64,000 bases of DNA from Pseudonocardia terrae (GTDB taxonomy: Bacteria > Actinomycetota > Actinomycetes > Mycobacteriales > Pseudonocardiaceae). The translations under genes and the position numbers were made by a program. A model generated the notes under the pieces. The model searched no databases. It had not been told where the DNA came from and was given only the letters and a program-made list of their open reading frames with translations. Of this stretch, positions 1 through 6,910 are shown piece after piece. How positions within the stretch are numbered: position 1 is the first letter of the stretch; each line of letters begins with the position of its first letter. Where the stretch lies: NCBI RefSeq assembly GCF_021343995.1, contig NZ_JAJTTE010000030.1, positions 1 through 64,000 on the forward strand, in the 5' to 3' direction.

Positions 1-54
1 CGACTCGCGGGAGCCCGGGGCGCGACTCGCGGGAGCCCGGGGCGCGACTCGCGG
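1..54. repeat. 22-bp tandem repeat, about 2.5 copies
   Basis: The window opens with the unit CGACTCGCGGGAGCCCGG plus GGCG repeated at 1-22 and 23-44, with a 10-base partial copy at 45-54. It may continue upstream of the window. It lies just beyond the stop codon of the acetyltransferase gene that reads toward it. No function is suggested by the sequence. Confidence 0.9.
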
Positions 55-67
55 AGATCTGCCGCGC

Positions 68-565
68 CTACAGGGTCAGCAGCATGCGGACGTTGCCGAG
101 GGTGTTGGGCTTGACGTGGGCGAGGTCGAGGAACTCCGCGACCCCGGCGTCGTAGGAGCGCAGCATCGCGTTGAACACCTCCTGCGACACCGGCGTGCCG
201 TCGATCTCGGCGAAGCCGTGCCGGCCGAAGAAGTGCCGCTCGAAGGTGAGCACGAACAGCCGCTTGAGCCCGAGCTCACGGGCCCCGTCGATCAGCGCCG
301 AGACGAGCGCGTGCCCCGCCCCGCGCCCCAGCACCTTGGGGTGCACCGCGACCGTGCGGATCTCGCCGAGGTCCTCCCACAGCACGTGCAACGCCCCGCA
401 CCCGACGACCTCGCCGTCGATCTCCGCGACCAGGAACTCCTGCACCGACTCGTAGAGCGTCACGATCTCCTTGGCGAGCAGCACCTTGCCCGCGTAGTTG
501 TCCACGAGGGACTTGATCGTCGTCACGTCGGCGGTGCGCGCCCGCCGGACGGCCACCGCTGCCAT
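68..565 (-). CDS. argA: Amino-acid N-acetyltransferase (GNAT), ArgA type
   Basis: A 165-residue single-domain GNAT protein, probably the short actinobacterial N-acetylglutamate synthase that acetylates glutamate in the first step of arginine synthesis. The acetyl-CoA loop is visible in the stretch VHPKVLGRGAGHALVSALI, followed by the C-terminal GNAT strand-helix LKRLFVLTFERHFFGRHGF. I chose the ATG at 565, because the reading frame upstream has no GNAT similarity and the GNAT fold starts at VRRARTADV. A TACGCT box lies 8 nt upstream, suggesting a leaderless transcript. It is divergent from rimO, and its place beside pgsA, clgR and pspA matches Rv2747 of M. tuberculosis, which supports the ArgA call over a generic acetyltransferase. 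Confidence 0.85.
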   Translation of the reverse strand: MAAVAVRRARTADVTTIKSLVDNYAGKVLLAKEIVTLYESVQEFLVAEIDGEVVGCGALHVLWEDLGEIRTVAVHPKVLGRGAGHALVSALIDGARELGLKRLFVLTFERHFFGRHGFAEIDGTPVSQEVFNAMLRSYDAGVAEFLDLAHVKPNTLGNVRMLLTL

Positions 566-573
566 GGCGGTGG

Positions 574-579
574 AGCGTA
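574..579 (-). promoter_or_regulatory. Putative -10 box of argA
   Basis: TACGCT on the minus strand ends 8 nt before the argA ATG. This TANNNT spacing implies transcription starting at or very near the start codon. There is no Shine-Dalgarno in the gap. Confidence 0.45.
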
Positions 580-598
580 GATCATGCGAGCTGCCGTC

Positions 599-604
599 TA
601 CCCT
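599..604 (+). promoter_or_regulatory. Putative -10 box of rimO (leaderless)
   Basis: TACCCT is followed by exactly 7 nt and then the rimO GTG. There is no ribosome binding site between them, which fits a leaderless mRNA. Confidence 0.5.
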
Positions 605-611
605 GTGACTC

Positions 612-2087
612 GTGAGTTCCCGTGACGCCGCGCCCCGCCGGGCCGCCCTGCTGACCCTGGGCTGCGCCCGCAACGAGGTCGACTCCGAGGAGCTCGCCGG
701 CCGGCTGGCCGGTAGCGGCTGGGAGCTGGCCGAGGCCGACGAGGCGGATGTGATCGTCGTGAACACGTGCGGCTTCGTCGAGCAGGCCAAGAAGGACTCG
801 ATCGACACGCTGCTCTCGGCGTCGGACGTGGCGAAGGGCCGCGGCGCCAAGGTGGTCGCGGTCGGCTGCATGGCCGAGCGGTACGGCAAGGAGCTGGCCG
901 ACAGCCTCCCCGAGGCCGACGCCGTGCTCGGCTTCGACGCCTACCCGGACCTCGCGGAGCGCCTGGGCGACGTGGTCGCCGGGCACGCCCCGGCGCCGCA
1001 CATCCCGGTCGACCGCCGCACCCTGCTCCCGATCTCGCCGGTGCAGCGCCCGGAGGCGAGCACCGACATCGCGATCCCCGGCCACGCGTGGGTCCCCGAC
1101 CTCGCGCGCCGCCGGCTCAGCACCGGCCCGGTCGCGAACCTCAAGCTGGCGTCGGGCTGCGACCGGCGCTGCGCGTTCTGTGCGATCCCGTCCTTTCGCG
1201 GCTCGTTCGTCTCGCGTCATCCGGACGAGGTGCTCGCGGAGGCCGCATGGCTCGCCCGGGACGGGGTACGGGAGCTCGTGCTGGTGAGCGAGAACTCGAC
1301 GTCGTACGGGAAGGACCTGCCAGGCGGCACGCGGGCCCTGGTGGACCTGCTGCCGCGGCTCGCGGCGATCCCCGGGATCGAGCGGGTGCGGGTCAGCTAC
1401 CTGCAGCCCGCCGAGACCCGCCCCGACCTGCTGCAGGTCGTCGGGACCACGGACGGCGTCGCGCCCTACTTCGACCTGTCCTTCCAGCACGCGTCGAACC
1501 CGGTCCTGCGCCGGATGCGCCGCTTCGGCTCCCGGACGGACTTCCTCGACCTCTGCGAGCGCATCCGCGCCCTCGCGCCCGAGGCGGGCATCCGCAGCAA
1601 CGTGATCGTCGGGTTCCCGGGGGAGACCGAGGAGGACCTCGCCGAGCTGGAGGCGTTCCTGACGGGCGCCCGGCTCGACGCCGTGGGCGTCTTCGGGTAC
1701 TCGGACGAGGAGGGCACCGAGGCCGCCGGCTACGAGGGCAAGCTCGACCCGGCGGAGGTCGCCGCGCGCGTCGAGCGGATCTCCGCGCTGGTCGACGAGC
1801 TGATGACCCAGCGGGCCGAGGAGCGGATCGGCACCGAGGTCGTCGTGCTGGTGGAGACGGCCGAGTCGGAGACCGAGGACGCCACCGGGCGCGCCGCGCA
1901 CCAGGCCCCCGAGGTCGACGGCGAGTGCGTGTTCGTCTCCGGCGAGCTCGACGGCGAGCCCCTCGAACCCGGCGCGTTCGTGCGGGCCGAGGTGATCGAC
2001 TCCGAGGGCGCGGACCTGGTCGTCGAGGCCCGCGAGGTCGTGGTCCCGGCCGCCGCCGGCCTCGTGGCCGTGGGAACGGCGGGATGA
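612..2087 (+). CDS. rimO: Ribosomal protein S12 methylthiotransferase RimO
   Basis: A radical-SAM methylthiotransferase (491 aa) that adds a methylthio group to a conserved aspartate of ribosomal protein S12. The N-terminal UPF0004 domain carries three cluster cysteines near residues 18, 53 and 86. The radical-SAM motif CDRRCAFC is at 183-190, and a C-terminal TRAM-like domain follows. The sequence is closer to RimO than to MiaB (encoded at 46975), notably CGFVEQAKKDSID in the N-terminal domain. The GTG start follows a TACCCT box by 7 nt. Its stop overlaps a 7-codon mini-ORF that in turn overlaps the pgsA start, so translation of the pair may be coupled. Confidence 0.95.
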   Translation: MSSRDAAPRRAALLTLGCARNEVDSEELAGRLAGSGWELAEADEADVIVVNTCGFVEQAKKDSIDTLLSASDVAKGRGAKVVAVGCMAERYGKELADSLPEADAVLGFDAYPDLAERLGDVVAGHAPAPHIPVDRRTLLPISPVQRPEASTDIAIPGHAWVPDLARRRLSTGPVANLKLASGCDRRCAFCAIPSFRGSFVSRHPDEVLAEAAWLARDGVRELVLVSENSTSYGKDLPGGTRALVDLLPRLAAIPGIERVRVSYLQPAETRPDLLQVVGTTDGVAPYFDLSFQHASNPVLRRMRRFGSRTDFLDLCERIRALAPEAGIRSNVIVGFPGETEEDLAELEAFLTGARLDAVGVFGYSDEEGTEAAGYEGKLDPAEVAARVERISALVDELMTQRAEERIGTEVVVLVETAESETEDATGRAAHQAPEVDGECVFVSGELDGEPLEPGAFVRAEVIDSEGADLVVEAREVVVPAAAGLVAVGTAG

Positions 2088-2107
2088 GCGCCGGGGGAGC
2101 GCGATGA
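2084..2107 (+). other. Bridging mini-ORF (MSAGGAR) between rimO and pgsA
   Basis: ATG at 2084 overlaps the rimO stop as ATGA, and the mini-ORF stop at 2105-2107 overlaps the pgsA ATG, again as ATGA. The sequence ATGAGCGC occurs at both junctions 20 nt apart, which suggests the overlap itself was duplicated. The mini-ORF also contains the GGGGGAGC ribosome binding site of pgsA. Whether it is translated is unknown. Confidence 0.4.
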
Positions 2108-2739
2108 GCGCGGTCCCGGCCGAGGAGCCCGTCGCCTCGCCGGAGAACGCGGTCCCGCTGCTGAACATCGCGAACGTCCTGACCGGCGTCCGGCTCCTGC
2201 TCGTCCCCTTCTTCCTGCTCGCCCTGCTGCACCTCGACGGCACGGACCTGGGCTGGCGACTCGTCGCGGCCCTGCTGTTCGCCGTCGCCGCGATCACCGA
2301 CCGGTTCGACGGCGAGATCGCGCGCAAGCGGGGGCTGGTCACGTCGTTCGGCAAGATCGCCGACCCCATCGCCGACAAGGCGCTGATGGGCGCGGCCCTG
2401 GTCGGGCTGTCGGTGCTGGGCCTGCTGCCCTGCTGGGTCACGATCGTGATCATGGGTCGTGAGATCGGCGTGACGCTGCTGCGGTTCTGGGTGATCCGGC
2501 ACGGGGTGATCCCGGCGAGCAAGGGCGGGAAGCTCAAGACGCTGGTCCAGACGTTCGCGATCGGGCTCTACGTGTTGCCGCTGACGCTGCTCCTGCCCGC
2601 GGCGACGGGGGCCATCGAGGTCGTGCGCTGGACGCTGATGGCCGTGGCGATCGTGCTCACCGTGGTGACCGGTCTGGACTACGTGGTGCGGGCGGTCCGG
2701 CTGCGCGCCGCGGCCCGTGCCGCGCTGCGCCGTGCCTGA
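2104..2739 (+). CDS. pgsA: CDP-alcohol phosphatidyltransferase (phosphatidylglycerophosphate synthase type)
   Basis: A 211-residue membrane enzyme that transfers a phosphatidyl group from CDP-diacylglycerol to an alcohol, most likely glycerol-3-phosphate. The full CDP-alcohol signature DxxDGxxARx8GxxxDxxxD is present in DRFDGEIARKRG...FGKIADPIAD at about residues 62-88. Several hydrophobic segments follow. The start ATG at 2104 has GGGGGAGC upstream. The order rimO-pgsA-clgR-pspA matches the actinobacterial locus around Rv2746c, although cinA, often found next, is absent. Its stop codon lies in the first unit of an 18-bp tandem repeat. Confidence 0.93.
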   Translation: MSAVPAEEPVASPENAVPLLNIANVLTGVRLLLVPFFLLALLHLDGTDLGWRLVAALLFAVAAITDRFDGEIARKRGLVTSFGKIADPIADKALMGAALVGLSVLGLLPCWVTIVIMGREIGVTLLRFWVIRHGVIPASKGGKLKTLVQTFAIGLYVLPLTLLLPAATGAIEVVRWTLMAVAIVLTVVTGLDYVVRAVRLRAAARAALRRA

Positions 2740-2794
2740 CCGCTGCGCCGTGCCTGGCCGCTGCGCCGTGCCTGGCCGCTGCGCCGTGCCCGAT
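2723..2794. repeat. 18-bp tandem repeat, 4 copies, over the pgsA stop
   Basis: Four units of CGCTGCGCCGTGCCTGGC start at 2723, 2741, 2759 and 2777. The first encodes the last residues and the TGA of pgsA. The later copies change TGA to TGG, and the last has diverged. This looks like slippage expansion of the gene end. Confidence 0.9.
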
Positions 2795-2933
2795 CACGCC
2801 TGAGCGTGGCTGTTCGCCCACGGCGGACGTGTCCGGCGCCGCGCTGCGGCGACGCGGGCGCTCCCGACTCGGTACGGTGGGAGCACCCCGTCCCCCGGAC
2901 GGGGTGGCTCGGGTCGACGAGGAGGGTGGGCGC

Positions 2934-3305
2934 ATGGCTCTGCTGCTGCGTGAGGCGATCGGTGGCAGCCTTCGGCGTGCCCGCACCCTGCGGAAGCGCA
3001 CCCTGCGTGACGTCTCCCGCGCCGCTCGCGTCAGCCTCGGCTACCTCTCGGAGGTCGAGCGCGGCCGCAAGGAGCCCTCGAGCGAGCTGCTCGCCTCGAT
3101 CTGCGAGGCGCTCGACGTCGCCCTGCCGGACCTGCTCGCCGAGGTCATCAGCGAGATGACGCGGGACGAGCAGCTGGAGTTCGTCGGGCGCAACGACACC
3201 CTGGTCCCGATCGGGCAGCGGCACACCGACCTGCGCCTGGCGCCGGTGCGCACCGGCGCCCCGCTCGGCGGTCGTCCGGGCACCCCGGTCGCGTCGGCGG
3301 CCTGA
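2934..3305 (+). CDS. clgR: XRE-family transcriptional regulator, ClgR-like
   Basis: A 123-residue protein with an N-terminal Cro/C1-type helix-turn-helix (about residues 8-65; TLRDVSRAARVSLGYLSEVERGRKEPSSELL). ClgR activates clp protease and stress genes in actinobacteria, and in mycobacteria it also controls pspA. Here pspA lies directly downstream. I chose ATG 2934 because GAGGAGGG is placed 7-8 nt upstream; the open frame extends further but encodes no domain there. The C-terminal tail is basic and Pro/Gly rich. The name rests on the HTH type and on position between pgsA and pspA. Confidence 0.82.
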   Translation: MALLLREAIGGSLRRARTLRKRTLRDVSRAARVSLGYLSEVERGRKEPSSELLASICEALDVALPDLLAEVISEMTRDEQLEFVGRNDTLVPIGQRHTDLRLAPVRTGAPLGGRPGTPVASAA

Positions 3306-3596
3306 GTCCCGCCGGGTTCCCGGCTCACTGAGATCCGGCTGTGGGCGGACCCGTCCGCGCCCGTCCGGTTCGTCCGTTCCTCCCGCACCGGCGCCCCGGC
3401 GCCCGGTAGCCTGGGCCCCGGGTCGCCCCGAGGGCGGCCTCGGGACGATCCCCGATATCGTCCGCACGCGGTGGCACCCGAGGCCGTGGCGATGCCACGA
3501 TGGGCGCAAGAGCACCGCTCGGCGGTCGCGGGGGGACACACACGGGCCGCTCGGTGAAGGCGGTACCCGGTTCGCACTCGGAGGTAGGCGGAGCAG
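3306..3596. other. Intergenic region before pspA
   Basis: About 290 bases with no supportable gene. It must hold the pspA promoter. GAGGTAGGCGGA directly before the ATG is the ribosome binding site. I could not assign a sigma-factor or ClgR site with confidence. Confidence 0.5.
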
Positions 3597-4412
3597 ATGG
3601 CCAACGGTTTCACGAAGGCCTGGAAGTACCTGATGGCCCTGTTCTCGTCGAAGGTCGACGAGTACGCGGACCCGAAGGTGCAGATCCAGCAGGCCATCGA
3701 GGACGCACAGCGCCAGCACCAGGCGCTCTCGCAGCAGGCGGCGGCCGTCATCGGCAACCAGCGCCAGCTGGAGATGAAGCTCAACCGGCAGCTGGGGGAG
3801 ATCGAGAAGCTGCAGGCGTCAGCGCGCCAGGCGCTGGTCCTCGCGGACCAGGCGCGGGCCCAGGGCGACGAGCAGAAGGCGCAGCAGTACGAGCAGGCCG
3901 CGCAGGCCACGGCCACCCAGCTGGTCACGGCCGAGCAGTCCGTCGAGGACCTCAAGACGCTGCACGACCAGTCGATCGGCGCCGCCGCCCAGGCCAAGCA
4001 GGCCGTGGAGCGCAACTCGATGATGCTGCAGCAGAAGATCGCCGAGCGCACGAAGCTGCTCAGCCAGCTCGAGCAGGCGAAGATGCAGGAGCAGGCCGCG
4101 GCCTCCCTGCGGCAGATGACCGAGCTCTCGGCGCCGGGCAACACGCCGTCGCTCGAGGAGGTCCGGGACAAGATCGAGCGCCGCTACGCCAACGCGATCG
4201 GCTCGGCCGAGCTGGCGCAGAACTCGGTCCAGGGCCGGATGCTCGAGGTCCAGCAGGCGACCGTCGACATGGCGGGCGCCAACCGGCTCGAGCAGATCCG
4301 CGCCTCGATGCACGGCACCCCGATCTCCGGGTCGGAGGAGAAGCCGACCCAGCAGATCCCGGCCGCGCCGCAGAGCACCCCGCAGGGGCAGCAGCAGCCC
4401 GGCACCGCCTGA
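3597..4412 (+). CDS. pspA: PspA/IM30 family envelope-stress protein
   Basis: A 271-residue, largely alpha-helical coiled-coil protein of the phage-shock-protein A family. It would bind the inner face of the membrane and stabilise it under stress. The N-terminal amphipathic stretch FTKAWKYLMALFSSKVDEYADPKVQIQQAIEDAQ is typical, followed by long heptad-rich helices rich in Q, A and E. A Pro/Gln-rich tail follows from about residue 245, unlike the helical core. The gene follows a ClgR-like regulator, as the 35-kDa antigen Rv2744c does in M. tuberculosis. A strong hairpin follows the stop. Confidence 0.93.
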   Translation: MANGFTKAWKYLMALFSSKVDEYADPKVQIQQAIEDAQRQHQALSQQAAAVIGNQRQLEMKLNRQLGEIEKLQASARQALVLADQARAQGDEQKAQQYEQAAQATATQLVTAEQSVEDLKTLHDQSIGAAAQAKQAVERNSMMLQQKIAERTKLLSQLEQAKMQEQAAASLRQMTELSAPGNTPSLEEVRDKIERRYANAIGSAELAQNSVQGRMLEVQQATVDMAGANRLEQIRASMHGTPISGSEEKPTQQIPAAPQSTPQGQQQPGTA

Positions 4413-4423
4413 GCCACCCGCTC

Positions 4424-4460
4424 CGGACGCCGCCCGCCTCCCCGAGGCCGGCGGCGTCCG
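4424..4460 (+). terminator. Hairpin after pspA
   Basis: CGGACGCCGCC (4424-4434) pairs perfectly with GGCGGCGTCCG (4450-4460). A smaller inner stem GCCTC/GAGGC lies in the loop. There is no U-run, as is common in actinobacteria. It lies between convergent pspA and the nei2-type gene. Confidence 0.65.
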
Positions 4461-4496
4461 CCGTTCTCAGCGCCGTTCTCAGCGCCGCTCTCAGCG
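4461..4496. repeat. 12-bp tandem repeat, 3 copies, over the nei2 stop
   Basis: CCGTTCTCAGCG at 4461, 4473 and, with one change, 4485. The third unit contains the stop codon of the glycosylase gene that reads leftwards. Confidence 0.85.
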
Positions 4497-5324
4497 GCGC
4501 GGCGGGCGACGGGTGCGGACCGGGCGCGGGGCCGGACCGGGCTGGCAGCGCGGGCACCAGTAGGCGACGCGGGCGTAGACGCCGTCGCCCTGCTCGGCGA
4601 CCCGGATCCGGGTGCCGCAGCGGCGGCAGGGCCGGCCCCCGCGCTCGAAGACCCAGTGGGCCTCGGCGGGCAGCAACGACCCCGTGGTGGTCTGCTCGGG
4701 CCGGTCGGCGTTGGCCAGCAGGAGCTTGCGGGCGAGCGCGACGACGGCGGGCAGGTCCGGGGTGTCCCGCACGAGCGTCCACGGCGAGAGGCCGAGCAGG
4801 AAGCAGATCTCGGTCTTGTAGAGGTTGCCGACCCCGGCCATCACCCGCTGCTCCAGCAGCGCCAGGCCCAGCTCGTGGTGGGCGCGCGCGGTGAGCCGGC
4901 GGAGCGCCTCGGCCTCGTGCTCCGGGCCCCACGCCGGGTCGAGCAGGTCGGGCCCGAGGTGCCCGACGAGCCGCGACTCCTCCTCGGTACGCAGCAGCTC
5001 CAGGTCGTGCAGGGCGAACCCGACGGCCACGCGCTCCGGCACCTCGAGCACCGCGCGGGCCTCGTACCCGGGGCGCCGCCACCGCATCCCGGGACGGTAC
5101 AGGTGCCACGCGCCGTCCATGCGGAAGTGGCTGTGCAGGCTCCGCCCGTCGTCGAACCGCGTGAAGAGGTGCTTGCCCACCGACGCGACGCCGACGACCC
5201 CGATCCCGGCCAGGTCGACGCCCGCGAGCCGCGGGTGCCGGATCTCCCCGCGCAGCAGCGTCTGCCCGGTGAGCGCCGCGTTCAGGCGTCTGCCGGCCAG
5301 GTGGACGGTGTCGCCCTCGGGCAC
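4491..5324 (-). CDS. nei2: Fpg/Nei family DNA glycosylase (endonuclease VIII, Nei2 type)
   Basis: A 277-residue base-excision glycosylase/AP lyase for oxidised pyrimidines. After Met removal the protein begins PEGDTVHLAGRRL, giving the catalytic N-terminal proline and glutamate. The conserved lysine is in SVGKHLFTRF. The H2TH region reads VMAGVGNLYKTEICFLLG. The C-terminal zinc finger is CRRC...CPRC near residues 236-260. A basic RPVRTRRPPRR tail ends the protein. It resembles mycobacterial Nei2 (Rv3297), which sits beside lhr in M. tuberculosis; lhr is also in this window, about 9 kb away. TAGCGT lies 6 nt before the GTG. Confidence 0.9.
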   Translation of the reverse strand: MPEGDTVHLAGRRLNAALTGQTLLRGEIRHPRLAGVDLAGIGVVGVASVGKHLFTRFDDGRSLHSHFRMDGAWHLYRPGMRWRRPGYEARAVLEVPERVAVGFALHDLELLRTEEESRLVGHLGPDLLDPAWGPEHEAEALRRLTARAHHELGLALLEQRVMAGVGNLYKTEICFLLGLSPWTLVRDTPDLPAVVALARKLLLANADRPEQTTTGSLLPAEAHWVFERGGRPCRRCGTRIRVAEQGDGVYARVAYWCPRCQPGPAPRPVRTRRPPRR

Positions 5325-5330
5325 CCCTCG

Positions 5331-5336
5331 ACGCTA
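5331..5336 (-). promoter_or_regulatory. Putative -10 box of the nei2-type gene (leaderless)
   Basis: TAGCGT on the minus strand is followed by 6 nt and the GTG start at 5324. Confidence 0.45.
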
Positions 5337-5389
5337 CCGCCGCCCGGCGGCGGCCGCGCCCCGGTCGTCCGCCGTGCCACCACGGTGCC

Positions 5390-5692
5390 GTGACCGGGAG
5401 AGCGATCGAGCGCAGCGGGGTGCTGCTGCTCGCGCTGCTCCTCACCGGCTGGGCCCTCGTGGCGGCGGAGCCGAGCGTGCTGCTCGGTGTCGTCGGCGCC
5501 GCGCTCTGGGCGATCGGGCTGGCGCGGCATGCGTCGGCCGTCCTGCGGGCGACCTCGGCCCGCGGGCCCGCGGCGGTCCGCCGGCACGGGCACTGCCGGG
5601 CCTCCCGCGCGCGGGTCCTCCGCCAGCTCGACCCGGACGCCCCGGGTCGCACACGCGCACGCGCACTGTCGGGTCTCCTCCCGGCGGTGTAG
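5390..5692 (+). CDS. Small membrane protein, DUF6412-like
   Basis: A 100-residue protein with two hydrophobic segments (about residues 9-26 and 28-46) and a basic C-terminal tail. The tail motif RQLDPDAPGRTRARA resembles the C-terminus of actinobacterial DUF6412 proteins, which are often encoded just before a YidC paralogue, as here. The function is unknown. The GTG at 5390 is taken as start because the hydrophobic N-terminus begins shortly after it. The gene probably forms an operon with the shortened yidC. Confidence 0.65.
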   Translation: MTGRAIERSGVLLLALLLTGWALVAAEPSVLLGVVGAALWAIGLARHASAVLRATSARGPAAVRRHGHCRASRARVLRQLDPDAPGRTRARALSGLLPAV

Positions 5693-5765
5693 TCACCCCA
5701 CTCCGCCGCCGGGCTCCCCGGCGTCCCGAGAACCCGACTCCCTCCCGGCCCCGGGAGGTGGAGGT

Positions 5766-6335
5766 GTGCACGTGCTCGACTTCCTGTACTACCCCGTGTC
5801 CGCCGTCATGTGGTTCTGGCACCAGGCGTTCGGCCTGGTGCTGGGCCCGAGCAGCGGCGTGGCGTGGGCCCTGTCCGTGGTGTTCCTGGCGCTGACCCTG
5901 CGCGCGCTGATGATCAAGCCGGTGCTGAGCCAGATGCGCTCGGCCCAGCGGATGCGCCGGATCGCCCCGCAGCTCGCCGAGCTCAAGAAGCGGCACGGCA
6001 CGGCACGCCGGTCGCTGCGGCAGCAGCAGCCGGCGAGCGACCCGCAGACCGCGCAGGTCGCCGAGTTCATGAAGCTCACGCCGTGGCTGTTCCCGCTGGG
6101 GGCGATCGTGGGCGGCCTGTTCTTCCCGTTCCCGATCGCGATCCTCGTCTACTGGCTGACCAGCAACGCGTGGACGCTCGGGCAGCAGCACGTGATCGGC
6201 CGGGTCGTGGCGCGGGAACAGCCGCCGGCAGCCGTACCCACACCTGCACCGACGCCCGCCCGTGCACCACGCCCGGGTCAGAAGCCGATCCGCAAACCCG
6301 GGGCGACGGCGGCCCGGGTCCGGCCGGGCGCCTAG
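5766..6335 (+). CDS. YidC/Oxa1-family insertase paralogue with internal deletion
   Basis: The 189-residue product begins like an actinobacterial YidC (LDFLYYPVSAVMWFWHQAFG, first membrane segment and the groove arginine in LTLRALMIKP) and ends like one (LTPWLFPLGAIVGGLFFPFPIAILVYWLTSNAWTLGQQH). The part between the cytoplasmic helix ELKKRHG and the last two membrane segments is missing, roughly 110-120 residues against a normal paralogue, with the frame kept. That removes two membrane segments and the extracytoplasmic loop. I chose GTG 5766 (GGGAGG upstream); GTG 5772 is possible. The stop codon doubles as part of the -10 box of the next gene. Whether it still inserts proteins is doubtful. 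Confidence 0.75.
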   Translation: MHVLDFLYYPVSAVMWFWHQAFGLVLGPSSGVAWALSVVFLALTLRALMIKPVLSQMRSAQRMRRIAPQLAELKKRHGTARRSLRQQQPASDPQTAQVAEFMKLTPWLFPLGAIVGGLFFPFPIAILVYWLTSNAWTLGQQHVIGRVVAREQPPAAVPTPAPTPARAPRPGQKPIRKPGATAARVRPGA

Positions 6336-6338
6336 GGT
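6333..6338 (+). promoter_or_regulatory. Putative -10 box of the lipoprotein gene (leaderless)
   Basis: TAGGGT, whose first three bases are the yidC-like stop codon, is followed by 7 nt and the GTG at 6346. Confidence 0.45.
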
Positions 6339-6345
6339 CGACGGG

Positions 6346-6795
6346 GTGAGCACGTTCCGAAAGGCCCGCCTGGCGGCCGCGGTCGCCGTGGCGCTCGCGG
6401 CGCTGGCCGGGTGCGGCGAGTCGACGACCCACGCCGCGAGCTCCGGCGGCAACGGCGCGCCCAGCGCGACCCTCCCCGCGCTGCGGACCAAGCTCGCGTC
6501 GATCTCCCTCGACGAGTGCGCCACGCAGCCGGCCGCGCAGATCTACCCCGACTGCGCGCGGTTCGTCCGCGAGGTGCAGAACGTGGTGCCCGCCGCGCGG
6601 GCCGAGGCGGGCCAGGTCGCCGCGCCCCAGGCCCTGACGAAGGCGGCCGACGACGTCGACGGGGCGGTCAACCGGTTCACTCAGGACCAGTGCATCCCCG
6701 TCGGCGCCCCGCCCGGCCCGGCCGCGGCCTGCGGGCCGGACCTGGCGTCGATGCAGGAGGGCCTGCGGGCGCTCGTCGCCGCGGTCGGGCAGTGA
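6346..6795 (+). CDS. Small secreted lipoprotein of unknown function
   Basis: A 149-residue protein with a clear lipoprotein signal: basic N-terminus, hydrophobic core and lipobox LAGC with the lipid-bearing cysteine at residue 23. The mature part is helical and contains four further cysteines (in DECATQ, YPDCARF, DQCIP and AACGP) that could form two disulfides outside the membrane. I do not recognise the family. GTG 6346 was chosen because it starts the signal peptide and follows a TAGGGT box by 7 nt; the open frame upstream is an Arg-rich shadow. Confidence 0.75.
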   Translation: MSTFRKARLAAAVAVALAALAGCGESTTHAASSGGNGAPSATLPALRTKLASISLDECATQPAAQIYPDCARFVREVQNVVPAARAEAGQVAAPQALTKAADDVDGAVNRFTQDQCIPVGAPPGPAAACGPDLASMQEGLRALVAAVGQ

Positions 6796-6910
6796 TCCGT
6801 CCGGTTCGTCCGGGACGAAATCGCCCGATCGGGACGTTCGCGTACCGCTGCCGGGTGGTCGTGCTCACGTCGTCACAATGTTGCGCGGTCTACGGCGGAG
6901 GACGGTGGGG

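Noticed and set aside
2438..2452. TCACGATCGTGATCA inside pgsA, similar to the ends of the DUF559-flanking elements
   Set aside because: It is explained by the coding sequence VTIVI and lacks the 61-bp structure.
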